Part shown: positions 18,624 through 27,841 of the stretch, one piece after another
Layout: every line of letters starts with the position of its first letter
How positions within the stretch are numbered: the stretch's first letter is position 1
Assembly (NCBI GenBank): GCA_023426245.1
Contig: JAFABB010000034.1
Span: 93,440-157,439 of the forward strand
Length of the DNA: 64,000 nucleotides
Source: Bacillota bacterium
Lineage (GTDB): Bacteria; Bacillota; UBA4882; UBA8346
Reading direction: 5' to 3'
Program-made: the position numbers and the translations under genes
The notes under the pieces: model-generated
Databases searched by the model: none
What the model was told of the DNA's origin: nothing
What the model saw: the letters and a program-made list of their open reading frames with translations, nothing else

Positions 18624-18669
18624 ATTATGTCCGCAAGTAGGTTGAAAAATAAATTTTGGACTATCCTGC

Positions 18670-19620
18670 TTAAACCGGGGATCTAGTTTTCATCATGACG
18701 AGTTCAATCACAGCAAAAGCAAAAAAGATTAATAATAAAAGCCAGGTAGTCCAATGACCTAAAACTGTCAGGAACATGCCTGGTTTGATAGACTTTTTCG
18801 GAATTTTTTCGTGATATCGCAAAACGAGAATCAAAATGATCATGCTGGAGATTATAAAAGCGGGAATTTGAATGACTATATCGCTATTACTTATCGCTTT
18901 CGGACTTCCAAAATCCGGTATCAGGCAAGCTAATAAAAACATTAATCCATTATTCAATAAATGGGCAAGGCAGGCCACAATGATTGTATCAAATAAACAA
19001 ACTAACCAACCGCAAATAATTCCTAATATGAACGGACCCCAGAAATTTTCAATACTAAGATGTGCAATCCCAAACAAAAGCGCGCTTAAAAAGATCGCTT
19101 GACCATTTCCTAAAAATCTTCGGTAATTTTGGAGAATAAACCCTCTGAAAAGCATTTCTTCGGCGAAAGCCGGTAAAATGACAACAGCTAACAATGAAAA
19201 TAAAAACTCCCAATCGCTTTGAGGTCTCGCAATCCCCGGCTCGATAATTTTTCCCCAGCTTTGAAGATAATAGCGAAATAATAAGTCAATAAAAGAGGCC
19301 ACATAAATACCGCAAGTCACTATAATCAGTGTTACCCCAATATTGCTAAACCCCGGCACTCTTAATTTGAAAATTTCACGATAATCCATTTTCTGTAGTC
19401 CGGTCCAGCCGACGGTAAACAGCAGAATTCCAATTTCCAGAATTATACTTCCGAGGACTATTTGCTTTGTAAAAATAAGACTGCATCCAATAATCAAAAG
19501 AAGGTTAAATAAGAGAAATAAATGAATCTTCAGGATTTGAAATGACTCTTGCCCGGGGTTGCCATCCCACAGCCGATTATCCTGAAACTTTCTTAATGTT
19601 TCAGGGTTCATGAGGATCAC
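18670..19620 (-). CDS. CPBP-family intramembrane metalloprotease
   Basis: A membrane-embedded protease of the CAAX/bacteriocin-processing (Abi) type. The GTG at 19620 is 4 nt after GGAGAG; ATG 19611 is 13 nt away. About eight membrane helices. The motifs are in order: EEMLFRGFILQNYRR (EExxxR), LFGIAHLS (FxxxH) and AHLLNNGLMF (HxxxN). It overlaps the dinB stop by 20 bp, so it is the second gene of a dinB-CPBP operon. The substrate is unknown. Confidence 0.88.
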   Translation of the reverse strand: MILMNPETLRKFQDNRLWDGNPGQESFQILKIHLFLLFNLLLIIGCSLIFTKQIVLGSIILEIGILLFTVGWTGLQKMDYREIFKLRVPGFSNIGVTLIIVTCGIYVASFIDLLFRYYLQSWGKIIEPGIARPQSDWEFLFSLLAVVILPAFAEEMLFRGFILQNYRRFLGNGQAIFLSALLFGIAHLSIENFWGPFILGIICGWLVCLFDTIIVACLAHLLNNGLMFLLACLIPDFGSPKAISNSDIVIQIPAFIISSMIILILVLRYHEKIPKKSIKPGMFLTVLGHWTTWLLLLIFFAFAVIELVMMKTRSPV

Positions 19621-20812
19621 GTTTCTCTCCTACTCGAGTTTGGATTTGTAAGATTGTTCCCTTGGTAATAATCTTTTCACCAAAACGATCCTTCAATTGA
19701 TCAAGTGCATGATGCAATTTTGACAAATCTTTTGGGGCGGTTTGAGGTTCTGAATCAAACAGGCCCAATTGCATCGAGCTTTTGTTTTCAAAGTCACTCA
19801 CGCTCACACCGATCAGCCGGATCTTCATACCCGTGCGAGGTATCATTTGAAAAAGCTTTAAGGCTTCTTGATAGATCGTTTCTTCAAAGTCAGTCGGGTC
19901 TTCTAAGGTGATTCTTTTAGTAAGGGTTTTAAAATTGCAATCTCGAAGCTTTATGGTAATCACTCTACCTTTAAGACTATTTTGCCGAAGTCTGCGGGCC
20001 ACTTGGTCGCATAACCAGAGCAACACTCCGGCCAAAAAACTGTTATCCTCCGTATCGGCCTGAAAGGTAATTTCATGACCGACACTCTTTACCGGTTCAC
20101 TTGGAGAAACCTGGCGCTCATCGCGACCGTATGCCAATTGAAAAAGCTGTAAGCCGATTTCTCCCAAACTATCTTCAAGCGCCTGAGGATTCAATTGGCG
20201 AAGCATTCCAATGGTTTTAATTCCCATTCCATACAATACTTCTGCAGTTTTGGGACCCACTCCCCAAAGTTTTTCAACGCTAAGATTTTCCAAAATATCA
20301 TTGACATTTTCTGGAGTGATCACCACAAATCCATGGGGTTTTCGCAGATCGGAGGCCAGTTTTGCCAGAAATTTATTGGGAGCAATTCCTACAGAAGCCG
20401 AAAGACCGGTTTGATTTTGAATTTCCTTGACAATCTGTTTTCCAATGGACTCTGCAGGTCCAAACATTTTTTGGGATGCGGTTAAATCCAAAAAAGCCTC
20501 ATCCAGCGAAAGCGGTTCAATAAGCGGGGTATATGCCGATAATAGCTGCATGATGCTACGGGATACCTCGGCATAACGACTACCCCGAACCGGCAGAAAA
20601 ATTCCTTGCGGGCAAAGACGGTGGGCTTCCTTAATCGGTTGGGCTGAATGGACTCCATATTTCCTCGCCTCATAAGAACAAGTAGAAACAACGCCTCGCC
20701 CCCGTGGATCAGCGCCGACTATAACCGGCTTCCCTTGAAAGCTTGGGTTATCATGTTGCTCAACGGCAGCAAAAAAAGCGTCCATATCAACATGTAAAAT
20801 TTTACGTTCCAA
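19601..20812 (-). CDS. dinB: DNA polymerase IV (Y-family)
   Basis: A translesion DNA polymerase. The TTG at 20812 is chosen: GAGGG lies 5 nt upstream and the protein then begins MERKILHVDMDAFFAAVEQ, matching the family. Catalytic acids are in VDMDAFF and SLDEAFLDL; VGIAPNKFLAKLASDL and the helix-hairpin-helix region LWGVGPKTAEVLYGMGI are present. The little-finger domain follows, and a clamp-binding motif QLGLFDSE lies near the C-terminus. About 403 residues. No consensus LexA box is visible upstream, but a different inverted repeat is present at 20875-20924. Confidence 0.95.
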   Translation of the reverse strand: MERKILHVDMDAFFAAVEQHDNPSFQGKPVIVGADPRGRGVVSTCSYEARKYGVHSAQPIKEAHRLCPQGIFLPVRGSRYAEVSRSIMQLLSAYTPLIEPLSLDEAFLDLTASQKMFGPAESIGKQIVKEIQNQTGLSASVGIAPNKFLAKLASDLRKPHGFVVITPENVNDILENLSVEKLWGVGPKTAEVLYGMGIKTIGMLRQLNPQALEDSLGEIGLQLFQLAYGRDERQVSPSEPVKSVGHEITFQADTEDNSFLAGVLLWLCDQVARRLRQNSLKGRVITIKLRDCNFKTLTKRITLEDPTDFEETIYQEALKLFQMIPRTGMKIRLIGVSVSDFENKSSMQLGLFDSEPQTAPKDLSKLHHALDQLKDRFGEKIITKGTILQIQTRVGEKRDPHEP

Positions 20813-20874
20813 AAGGCCCTCTTTTCCCTTTCCGGTGTCATTTTCATTATATATCAAGCATCGAATCAAAACTA

Positions 20875-20924
20875 GTAAAACGTTCTCTAAATAAATAACT
20901 ACACAATAATTGTGAACGTTTTAC
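20875..20924. repeat. Perfect 11-bp inverted repeat upstream of dinB
   Basis: GTAAAACGTTC (20875-20885) and GAACGTTTTAC (20914-20924) flank a 28-bp AT-rich spacer, 63 bp upstream of the dinB start. It may be an operator or a small mobile-element remnant. It does not fit the Firmicute LexA consensus. Confidence 0.55.
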
Positions 20925-20929
20925 TCAAG

Positions 20930-20980
20930 TAGAGCATATCTTCCCCATTTCTGATTGCCATTTATTTACGATACGCTCTA
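20930..20980. repeat. 51-bp palindromic repeat element, copy 2
   Basis: The second copy of the unit at 3096-3146: 49 of 51 positions are identical, with one difference in the left arm (TAGAGCATATC) and one in the centre. The right arm GATACGCTCTA is unchanged. Outside it, AGT and ACT extend the pairing. It lies between dinB and the HD-domain gene, adjoining the inverted repeat above. Confidence 0.75.
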
Positions 20981-21123
20981 CTAGTATTTAGAAAATATTC
21001 CATCCAATTATGGCTAACATACCTTCTTTAACGGCATATTAAAGTTTTTTTATGGCTTGGCAGGAAAAACTATAATTACCGATAATAACTATTAAAATTT
21101 AAAATTAAAGGAAGGATTATGCC

Positions 21124-21705
21124 ATGTCTCAGTTTGTACCTACCCGTCCTCAGGCTTATGAACTTTTAAAAAAATACAACCAAAATGAAAGCCTCATTAA
21201 GCATGCTTTAACTGTTGAGGCAGTGATGAGGCATTTTGCCGAATTATTTGGAGAAAGGGAAATTGAAAAATGGGGCATTATTGGGCTTTGCCACGATTTG
21301 GATTATGAAATGTACCCCGAAGAACATTGCAAAAAAGTTCGCCAAATTCTGACGGAGGAAAAATGGCCTGAAGATTATATCCGGGCGATTGAAAGCCATG
21401 GTTGGGGACTTTGTGTGGATGTCAAACCCCTCCATAAAATGGAATGGGTACTTTATACTATCGATGAATTAACTGGCTTGATTACCGCTGCAGCTCTCGT
21501 TCGGCCTAGTAAAAGCATACTCGATATGGAGATCAAATCCATCAAAAAGAAATGGAAAGACAAGGCCTTTGCCGCAGGCGTCAATCGCCAAGTCATTGAG
21601 GATGGTGCCAAAAATCTCGGGATGGAATTGGACGCCATTATCTCCGAAACCCTCAAAGGCATGCAAAAAGTCGCCGAAACCATCGGTTTAAAAGGCAATC
21701 TTTAA
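21124..21705 (+). CDS. HD-domain hydrolase-like protein
   Basis: A cytoplasmic HD-superfamily protein of 193 residues. Metal-site residues by family pattern: LIKHALTVEAVMRHF, GLCHDLDYEMYPEEH and AIESHG. The substrate is unknown; relatives are often annotated only as HDIG or hydrolase. ATG 21124 follows AAAGGAAGGATTATGCC. It is monocistronic, with a strong terminator at 21763. Confidence 0.85.
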   Translation: MSQFVPTRPQAYELLKKYNQNESLIKHALTVEAVMRHFAELFGEREIEKWGIIGLCHDLDYEMYPEEHCKKVRQILTEEKWPEDYIRAIESHGWGLCVDVKPLHKMEWVLYTIDELTGLITAAALVRPSKSILDMEIKSIKKKWKDKAFAAGVNRQVIEDGAKNLGMELDAIISETLKGMQKVAETIGLKGNL

Positions 21706-22068
21706 TTCTTTCAATCAAGGATTTCAATACAAAGATAAATTTTAATATTATACGATTCATCAATCATAACCCGAAAATTAACAGAAAATTAAAAAATTTT
21801 AGGGTTATGATTTTTTTGGTGCCAGAAAGGCCCTAAAGGCCCATGTTAAGCAGGATAACCCCCATTGTTTCTTTTTTATTTTCTTTTTAAACATCCCTAA
21901 ATTTACTATTTTTACTGGAAACTTGCAGGAAAAAAAGGAAAATAACCGAATTATTTTTTAAAAATTTTAAAATTCTCGAAGATAACTTGGATTACTTTAT
22001 AAAAATTGGCTTGGGTAACGAAAAAATAAAAATCAATACAAACTGACACAATGGGAAGGTGGATTCGC
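21706..22068 (+). other. Intergenic region before the moxR operon
   Basis: It holds the HD-gene terminator and then an AT-rich stretch that must contain the moxR-operon promoter. I cannot assign a -35/-10 pair with confidence. No open frame with a binding site is present. Confidence 0.45.
21763..21818 (+). terminator. Strong rho-independent terminator after the HD gene
   Basis: ATCATAACCCGAAAATT pairs with AATTTTAGGGTTATGAT (one mismatch) and is followed directly by seven Ts. Confidence 0.8.
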
Positions 22069-23058
22069 ATGAGTGAGAATTTGACAGCAATCAATGAAGC
22101 AGTTAAAGCACGTAGTGAATTTGTTGGAAAGGTTAAAAACCAGGTCAGCAAGGTTATTGTCGGTCAGGAAAAACTGATTGACGGATTATTGCTTGGTTTG
22201 TTAGCCAATGGCCATGTTTTACTGGAAGGTGTACCCGGCCTCGCCAAAACTTTGTCCGTAAAAAGCTTGGCAGACAGTGTTAAGGCAAATTTTCAACGGA
22301 TTCAATTTACACCGGATTTATTGCCTTCGGATTTAGTGGGTACTTTAATCTATAACCCGCAATCCGGTAATTTTACGACCAAAAAGGGACCTATTTTTGC
22401 CCAGATTGTTTTGGCAGATGAGATAAACCGGGCTCCCGCCAAGGTTCAAAGCGCTCTCCTGGAAGCAATGGCGGAGCGGCAAGTGACAATAGGTGATACG
22501 ACATATCCCCTTGATAAACCTTTTATGGTATTGGCAACTCAAAATCCAGTTGAACAGCAAGGTACCTATCCCCTTCCGGAAGCCCAGTTGGATCGATTTA
22601 TGTTGAAACTTAAAATCGGCTATCCAACCAAGGAAGATGAACTCTTGATTATGGAACGGATGGCCCATACAAGTGAATCACCCAATATAGAGCCGGTGAT
22701 TACACCGGAAGAGATTTTAGAGGTCCGCAAGGTTGTCGACAAAGTTTATATGGATCCAAAAGTGAAGGAATATATTGTTGATTTGGTCTGCGCTACCCGT
22801 GAACCTGAAAAATATAAACTTGACATTACCGAGTATATTCAATATGGGGTTTCACCGCGTGCCACCATCAATCTGACTCTTGCGGCCAAAGCTTATGCTT
22901 TCATGCAAGGCCGGGGTTATGTCACCCCTAACGATCTCAAAATGATCGGTCTGGATGTTTTACGGCACCGCATTATTATCACTTATGAAGCCGAAGCAAG
23001 TGAAGTTACTGCGGAAGATATCGTTCAAAAGATTTTCGACGGCGTGCCCGTTCCTTGA
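22069..23058 (+). CDS. MoxR-type AAA+ ATPase
   Basis: A chaperone-like ATPase of the MoxR family, which works with von Willebrand A proteins. ATG 22069 follows GGAAGGTGG. Walker A LLEGVPGLAKT; Walker B VLADEINRAP; sensor 1 LATQNPVEQQGTYPLPEAQ; sensor 2 SPRATINL. At 329 residues it is the normal size. It is the first gene of an eight-gene operon with DUF58, VWA, BatD-like and TPR proteins. Confidence 0.95.
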   Translation: MSENLTAINEAVKARSEFVGKVKNQVSKVIVGQEKLIDGLLLGLLANGHVLLEGVPGLAKTLSVKSLADSVKANFQRIQFTPDLLPSDLVGTLIYNPQSGNFTTKKGPIFAQIVLADEINRAPAKVQSALLEAMAERQVTIGDTTYPLDKPFMVLATQNPVEQQGTYPLPEAQLDRFMLKLKIGYPTKEDELLIMERMAHTSESPNIEPVITPEEILEVRKVVDKVYMDPKVKEYIVDLVCATREPEKYKLDITEYIQYGVSPRATINLTLAAKAYAFMQGRGYVTPNDLKMIGLDVLRHRIIITYEAEASEVTAEDIVQKIFDGVPVP

Positions 23059-23105
23059 ATGAATTGACCTTTGGCTCCTATCACTGAAAAAATGGAGGCC
23101 CTATC

Positions 23106-23984
23106 TTGCTCTCAAAAGAAATACTCAAAAAGATTAAAGGAATTCAATTAAAGATTTCTCATATGAGTAATGAGGTTATCTCCGGCAGTTACATCAGTGC
23201 ATTTAAAGGCGTAGGTATCGAGTTTAACGAAGTCCGTGAATACATTCCCGGCGATGACATTCGGGCTATCGACTGGAACGTCACGGCGCGTGCCGGTGCG
23301 CCTTTTATAAAACGCTATATTGAGGAACGGGAATTAACAGTGATGTTAATGGTTGATCTCAGTCCCTCACAGCATTTTGGAACTGCCGATAGTTTAAAAA
23401 GCGAACTGGCAGCGGAGATTTCAGCTCTAATTGCATTTCTGGCAATCAAAAACAATGATAAAGTTGGTTTACTGATATTCAGCAATACTTGTGAAAAGTA
23501 TCTTCCTCCTCAAAACGGACGTCTTCATGTTTTAAGGGTCATCCGGGAAATTCTAGGCTTTCAAGCTGCGGGTACCGGAACTGACATAACGGGAGCCCTT
23601 AATTTTGTGAATAAAGTTCTTAAGCGCCGTAGTATCATTTTTTTGATTTCGGACTTTCGCGATCATGATTTTGAAAAATCTCTCAAGAGCATTGCCAGTC
23701 GCCATGACCTCGTGGCTGTGAATATAACCGACCCGCGGGAAACTGATTTTCCCGAAATCGGAATCGTGGAATTCGAGGATAATGAAACCGGAGAGAAGAT
23801 TTTATTTGATACTTCATCGAAAAACTCCCGGGAAGAATTCCGTCGAAACGCTTTGGCCCGTATCAAACAAAATGCCCAAATCTTTAAGTCCGGTAAAATT
23901 GATATTATCGAAATAGCTACTGATAAATCTTATCTCGAACCGCTCCAAAAGTTCTTTATGAAGCGGAAACACCGAAATCATTAG
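23106..23984 (+). CDS. DUF58 protein (VWA-like)
   Basis: The usual MoxR partner. The TTG at 23106 is 7 nt after GGAGG. It carries the DUF58 hallmark VREYIPGDDIRAIDWNVTAR and then a degenerate VWA fold (MVDLSPSQHFG, IFLISDFRDHDF). Soluble, 292 residues. It probably bridges the MoxR ATPase to the membrane VWA proteins encoded downstream; that role is inferred from the operon context. Confidence 0.93.
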   Translation: MLSKEILKKIKGIQLKISHMSNEVISGSYISAFKGVGIEFNEVREYIPGDDIRAIDWNVTARAGAPFIKRYIEERELTVMLMVDLSPSQHFGTADSLKSELAAEISALIAFLAIKNNDKVGLLIFSNTCEKYLPPQNGRLHVLRVIREILGFQAAGTGTDITGALNFVNKVLKRRSIIFLISDFRDHDFEKSLKSIASRHDLVAVNITDPRETDFPEIGIVEFEDNETGEKILFDTSSKNSREEFRRNALARIKQNAQIFKSGKIDIIEIATDKSYLEPLQKFFMKRKHRNH

Positions 23985-23996
23985 CACGGAGGCAAC

Positions 23997-25037
23997 ATGG
24001 AGCGCTTTTCTTCGAACAAAATAATGGGTCTTTACTTGCGGCTCATAGCAGTTTTCATCGTTCTGACAGTTGTGGCTGGCTGTAGCCGTTCCAAACCGCT
24101 TGGACTCAAACCGGACGAAAACATCCGGGTCAGTTTCCACATCGAAAATGATGGGCGTTTTCATGTCGGCGACTCTATTCCGTTCATTTTGACTGTAGAG
24201 GCGCGGAAAGGGATTTCATTCCAAATCCCTGAGATTGACGAAAAAACATCCGGAGGCCTGGAACTCAAAAATAAAGAAACATTTAAAACCGAGACATTTC
24301 CAGAAGGTATCCGGCAAACGACTCGTTATGTAGTGGCCGGCTGGAATGTGGGCCGATATAAAATACCGGCTCTTAATTTGCCCTATAAAAAGTCTTCCCG
24401 TCAACAAGGTAAAATAAAAACCGCTCCCGTAACGGTGACACTTTCTTCAGTTTTGCCAAAAGGAATATCTGAAGCGGAGTTATTGACGTTCAACATTAAA
24501 GGCATTCAATCTCCTTTGGCATTGGAACCCCGTTATTCCATGATCAAATGGTTTCTATTAGGCGCCTTTATTTTGAGCTGTCTCGGACTGCTTCTTCATT
24601 ATTACCGTCGTTCCTTTATTCAATCGCAAACTATCTCCGAAGCCATTACAGAGCCTGCTCACATTATTGCTTTACGGCGCTTGGCAAACTTAAAAACGAT
24701 TGAACTCACCGACGAGGCTGGTTATAAAGTCTTTTATTCAGAATTAAGCGAGTGCATCCGTGAATACATGGAAAACCGTTATTCCATTCGGGCTTTAGAA
24801 ATGACCACTGAAGAGTTTTTAATGCGACTAACAACCGGAACCTATCTAAATAAGGAACAGCAATTATTATTAAAATCCTTTATGCAACAGTCCGACTTGG
24901 TAAAGTTCGCAAACCATTCTCCTTCCAAGGAAGAAGCAGAAATGGCATTGCTACAGATTGAACAATTGGTAGAAACGACCAAAGAAATACCGATACAATC
25001 TGACGATCCGGCAGCACCGGCTCAAACAACGCTTTAG
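23997..25037 (+). CDS. Lipoprotein, BatD/DUF4381-like, with membrane anchor
   Basis: 346 residues. A signal sequence ends in a lipobox (VVAGC), so it is predicted to be lipid-anchored. A beta-rich extracytoplasmic domain (about 40-160; VGDSIPFILTVEA resembles BatD) leads to one membrane helix (about 182-200) and a cytoplasmic helical tail (RRLANLKTIELTDEAGYKVFYSELSECIREYMENRY) of the DUF4381 type. Having both a lipobox and an internal helix is unusual; the first helix may simply be a membrane anchor. 12 bp after DUF58, 12 bp before the first VWA gene. Confidence 0.75.
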   Translation: MERFSSNKIMGLYLRLIAVFIVLTVVAGCSRSKPLGLKPDENIRVSFHIENDGRFHVGDSIPFILTVEARKGISFQIPEIDEKTSGGLELKNKETFKTETFPEGIRQTTRYVVAGWNVGRYKIPALNLPYKKSSRQQGKIKTAPVTVTLSSVLPKGISEAELLTFNIKGIQSPLALEPRYSMIKWFLLGAFILSCLGLLLHYYRRSFIQSQTISEAITEPAHIIALRRLANLKTIELTDEAGYKVFYSELSECIREYMENRYSIRALEMTTEEFLMRLTTGTYLNKEQQLLLKSFMQQSDLVKFANHSPSKEEAEMALLQIEQLVETTKEIPIQSDDPAAPAQTTL

Positions 25038-25049
25038 GGAGCGACAATC

Positions 25050-26072
25050 ATGATATTCCGTAATCCATTTTATCTTCTTTTACTGCTTGTATTGGTCCCA
25101 TTCATTGGGGCGCTAATTTTTAGGGGTCGCCGTCATTGGGATAGTTATAACTATCTCAATACGGTGCATTATTCCGCGATTGATGAAATTAAGGCTGTTA
25201 AGTCAAGTTGGAAGATTCGCATTGTTCCGATTTTGCCATGGTTTCCCATAATCGGCCTGATATGCGTGATCATTGCCTTGGCCCGTCCCCAACTAGGTAT
25301 CAGCCAATCCCTGCAACGCCGGGATAGTGTTGATATCATGCTAACAATTGATGTTTCACCAAGCATGTTGGCGGAAGATTTCCAATTGAACGGACATCAA
25401 ACCAACCGCCTGGAAGTTGTCAAAAAAGTGGCCAAGGATTTTTTAGCAAGCAGGCCGAACGATCGTATTGGACTGATTGTCTTCTCCGGCAAGTCCTATA
25501 TTTTATCCCCTTTAACCTGGGATCATGATTGGTGTAACAGCCGCCTTGGCGAAGTTCAGTCCGGAATGATTGAAGAAGGAACTGCCATTGGATCGGCCCT
25601 TGCTACCTCGGTTAACAGTTTACATGATTCCAAAGCCAAAAGTAAAGTGGTTATTTTGTTGACCGACGGAGTCAATAACGCCGGTCAAGTGACTCCGGAA
25701 GCTGCGGCTAAAGTTGCTAAGACATTAGGAATCGTTATTTATACAATAGGCGCAGGCACCAAGGGTGGGCCGGTTCCCTGTCCCATACTGGATGACATGG
25801 GGCGCCGCACCTACCAAAACATTCCGATCGATTTGGATGAAAATTTACTTACTCAAATTGCCACCAAAACAGGGGGCCGCTATTTCCCAGCTACAAATAC
25901 CGAAGGTCTCACTGCAATATTTGAAAAAATAAATAAAATGGAACGAACCAGCCTAAACTCGCCTCAATTTCAAGAGTATAAAGAGCTTTATCCTTTGTTC
26001 CTGTTACTCGGATTCGTTTTTCTCTCCCTTGAGACAATTTTAGGCAACACCATTTTTAGGAGACTGCCATGA
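25050..26072 (+). CDS. batA: von Willebrand A membrane protein, BatA-like
   Basis: Two N-terminal helices (about 7-25 and 55-75), a VWA domain about 90-290, and a C-terminal helix (LYPLFLLLGFVFLSLETIL). The metal site is complete: DVSPSM (DxSxS), the Thr in EEGTAIG and LLTDGVNN. This topology is characteristic of BatA. The stop overlaps the next start (ATGA), so it is coupled to the second VWA gene. The metal-dependent site implies protein-protein interaction in the envelope. Confidence 0.9.
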   Translation: MIFRNPFYLLLLLVLVPFIGALIFRGRRHWDSYNYLNTVHYSAIDEIKAVKSSWKIRIVPILPWFPIIGLICVIIALARPQLGISQSLQRRDSVDIMLTIDVSPSMLAEDFQLNGHQTNRLEVVKKVAKDFLASRPNDRIGLIVFSGKSYILSPLTWDHDWCNSRLGEVQSGMIEEGTAIGSALATSVNSLHDSKAKSKVVILLTDGVNNAGQVTPEAAAKVAKTLGIVIYTIGAGTKGGPVPCPILDDMGRRTYQNIPIDLDENLLTQIATKTGGRYFPATNTEGLTAIFEKINKMERTSLNSPQFQEYKELYPLFLLLGFVFLSLETILGNTIFRRLP

Positions 26073-27133
26073 GATTTGCAAACCCTTACTTTTTACCATT
26101 ATTATTTGTTCCTATTCTATTGATACTGCTTTTTATCAGAGCTTACTTCAAATGCTCTCGTGACCTAAAAACTTTTGCAGCACCGGAAAGCCTATCCAAA
26201 ATCGTTAATCCGACTTTGACCAAATTGCGGTATCAAAAATGGATTTTCCGCTTATGCGGCCTTTTCTTTTTGATTTTGGCCATGTCCGGACCCCAATGGG
26301 GCTATCAATGGCAGCAGTCGAAAAGCAAAGGCTTGGAAATCATCATGGCGCTTGATACTTCCAAAAGTATGCTGGCCTGTGACGTGGAGCCCAATCGCTT
26401 CGATAGGGCCAAACTCGCTATAAAGGATTTTGTTGGCAAAATTCCGGGTAATCGAATTGGCTTAATCGCATTCGCCGGGGACAGCTTTTTACAATGCCCT
26501 CTCACTATGGACTATGGAGCATTTAATCTTACCATTGACAGTTTAAACATTCAAAGCATTTCCCGTGGCGGGACTGCCATTCATACAGCAATAACCAATG
26601 CCCGGAAGGCTTTTAAAACGGCTATCGGAACTAAAATTCTCATATTAATAACTGATGGCGAAGACCACGACGGTGATCCGGTGAACGAAGCCCAAAATGC
26701 CGCCAAGGAAGGTATCTCAATTTACACAATCGGCATCGGTAGTTCCAAGGGGGTTCCGATTCAAATCAAAGATGCTAATGGCCAGTTAACCTATATAAAA
26801 GACAGCGACGGAAAACAGGTGATTACATCTTTAAACGAAAGACTTTTGCAAAATATAGCTTTGGCAGGTAAGGGATCCTATATTAAGGCTGAAGGCATAT
26901 CTTTAGGTTTGGAACAACTTTACCGTCGGCAATTATTAAAGTATTACCGAACTGCCCTGACCGGTCAAAAACAAAAGCAATATATCGAACGATACCAGAT
27001 ACCATTGATTTTGGCTTTTTTTTGTTTTCTTTTTGAACTGGCTTTAGGAACCAAGTGGACTGGCTTAACCAAAAATCTAATCCGCCCTTTCTTCAAGCAA
27101 CGTATCTCATCCGTAAAGGAGGAGGCTCCTTAA
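26069..27133 (+). CDS. batB: von Willebrand A membrane protein, BatB-like
   Basis: A paralogue of the preceding gene with the same topology: two N-terminal helices, a VWA domain with DTSKSM and LITDGEDHDGD, and a C-terminal helix (LILAFFCFLFELALG). 354 residues. It overlaps batA by 4 bp and the TPR gene by 1 bp (TAATG), so the genes are tightly coupled. Confidence 0.9.
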   Translation: MRFANPYFLPLLFVPILLILLFIRAYFKCSRDLKTFAAPESLSKIVNPTLTKLRYQKWIFRLCGLFFLILAMSGPQWGYQWQQSKSKGLEIIMALDTSKSMLACDVEPNRFDRAKLAIKDFVGKIPGNRIGLIAFAGDSFLQCPLTMDYGAFNLTIDSLNIQSISRGGTAIHTAITNARKAFKTAIGTKILILITDGEDHDGDPVNEAQNAAKEGISIYTIGIGSSKGVPIQIKDANGQLTYIKDSDGKQVITSLNERLLQNIALAGKGSYIKAEGISLGLEQLYRRQLLKYYRTALTGQKQKQYIERYQIPLILAFFCFLFELALGTKWTGLTKNLIRPFFKQRISSVKEEAP

Positions 27134-27774
27134 TGTCTAAAAAAAATCTAATTTTTGTTTTAACAGGATTTTTCCTTATTGCTGGAATCGCAACAATGAT
27201 ATATACGGTTTGGGGACAATCAATCCGAGTATCACACGCTAACGAATTATTTACAAATCGTAATTTTGAAAAAGCAGAAGATGCCTATGAGAACTTAGCC
27301 GTTGATCTTCCCAAATCCAAGATTATCACTCATAATTTAGGTCTCTGTTATTACCAGGAAGGCCTTTATGAGCGTTCTATCATCAACTTTACAAAGTGTG
27401 TTCCCAAAGAAAAAACATTATCTGCGACCACAGTTCCGCAATTTAAAAATGCCGACACTTACTATTATCATTTGGGAAATGCCTATTACAAGTCTGCTTC
27501 CCGCGATGGCGTCGATAGCCAGACAGCCGTAAAATTATTTACCGCCGCTGTCCAAAATTATAAGAAAGCACTTTTGGCAAGTCCTTCTGATCAATCAGCC
27601 AAGTACAATTATGAATTGGCTGTGATTCATTTACAGCAAATGGTAAATAAACCGCAAACCAAACAAGATCCCCAACAGGAAGCCAACGATATGCTCCAAA
27701 ATACTCAAAATTCCGAGCAGTTCAAAGCCAAACTGATTCCTGATACGAATCCTCCAAACGGTAAGGATTGGTAG
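27133..27774 (+). CDS. TPR protein, BatC-like
   Basis: 213 residues. An N-terminal membrane anchor (about 6-28) is followed by TPR repeats (about 35-170), seen as AYENLAVDLPKS..HNLGLCYYQEGLYERSI and TYYYHLGNAYYKSA. The tail is charged and Gln/Asn-rich. ATG 27133 overlaps the previous stop and follows GGAGGAGGCTCC. It fits BatC by position and architecture. Confidence 0.82.
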   Translation: MSKKNLIFVLTGFFLIAGIATMIYTVWGQSIRVSHANELFTNRNFEKAEDAYENLAVDLPKSKIITHNLGLCYYQEGLYERSIINFTKCVPKEKTLSATTVPQFKNADTYYYHLGNAYYKSASRDGVDSQTAVKLFTAAVQNYKKALLASPSDQSAKYNYELAVIHLQQMVNKPQTKQDPQQEANDMLQNTQNSEQFKAKLIPDTNPPNGKDW

Positions 27775-27782
27775 ACCCAATT

Positions 27783-27804
27783 TCACCCGGTTCAAATCCG
27801 GTGA
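27783..27804 (+). other. Hairpin between batC-like and batD-like genes
   Basis: TCACCCGG pairs with CCGGTGA (one bulge) around TTCAAAT, with no T-tract. It is a likely mRNA processing or stability element inside the operon. Confidence 0.45.
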
Positions 27805-27841
27805 GGTTGACACTATAACCCCAAAGTAGGAAGGAACCAAA

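Noticed and set aside
20870..20929. LexA-type operator before dinB
   Set aside because: The CGAACRNRYGTTYC consensus does not occur; the inverted repeat has a 28-bp spacer, which LexA does not use.
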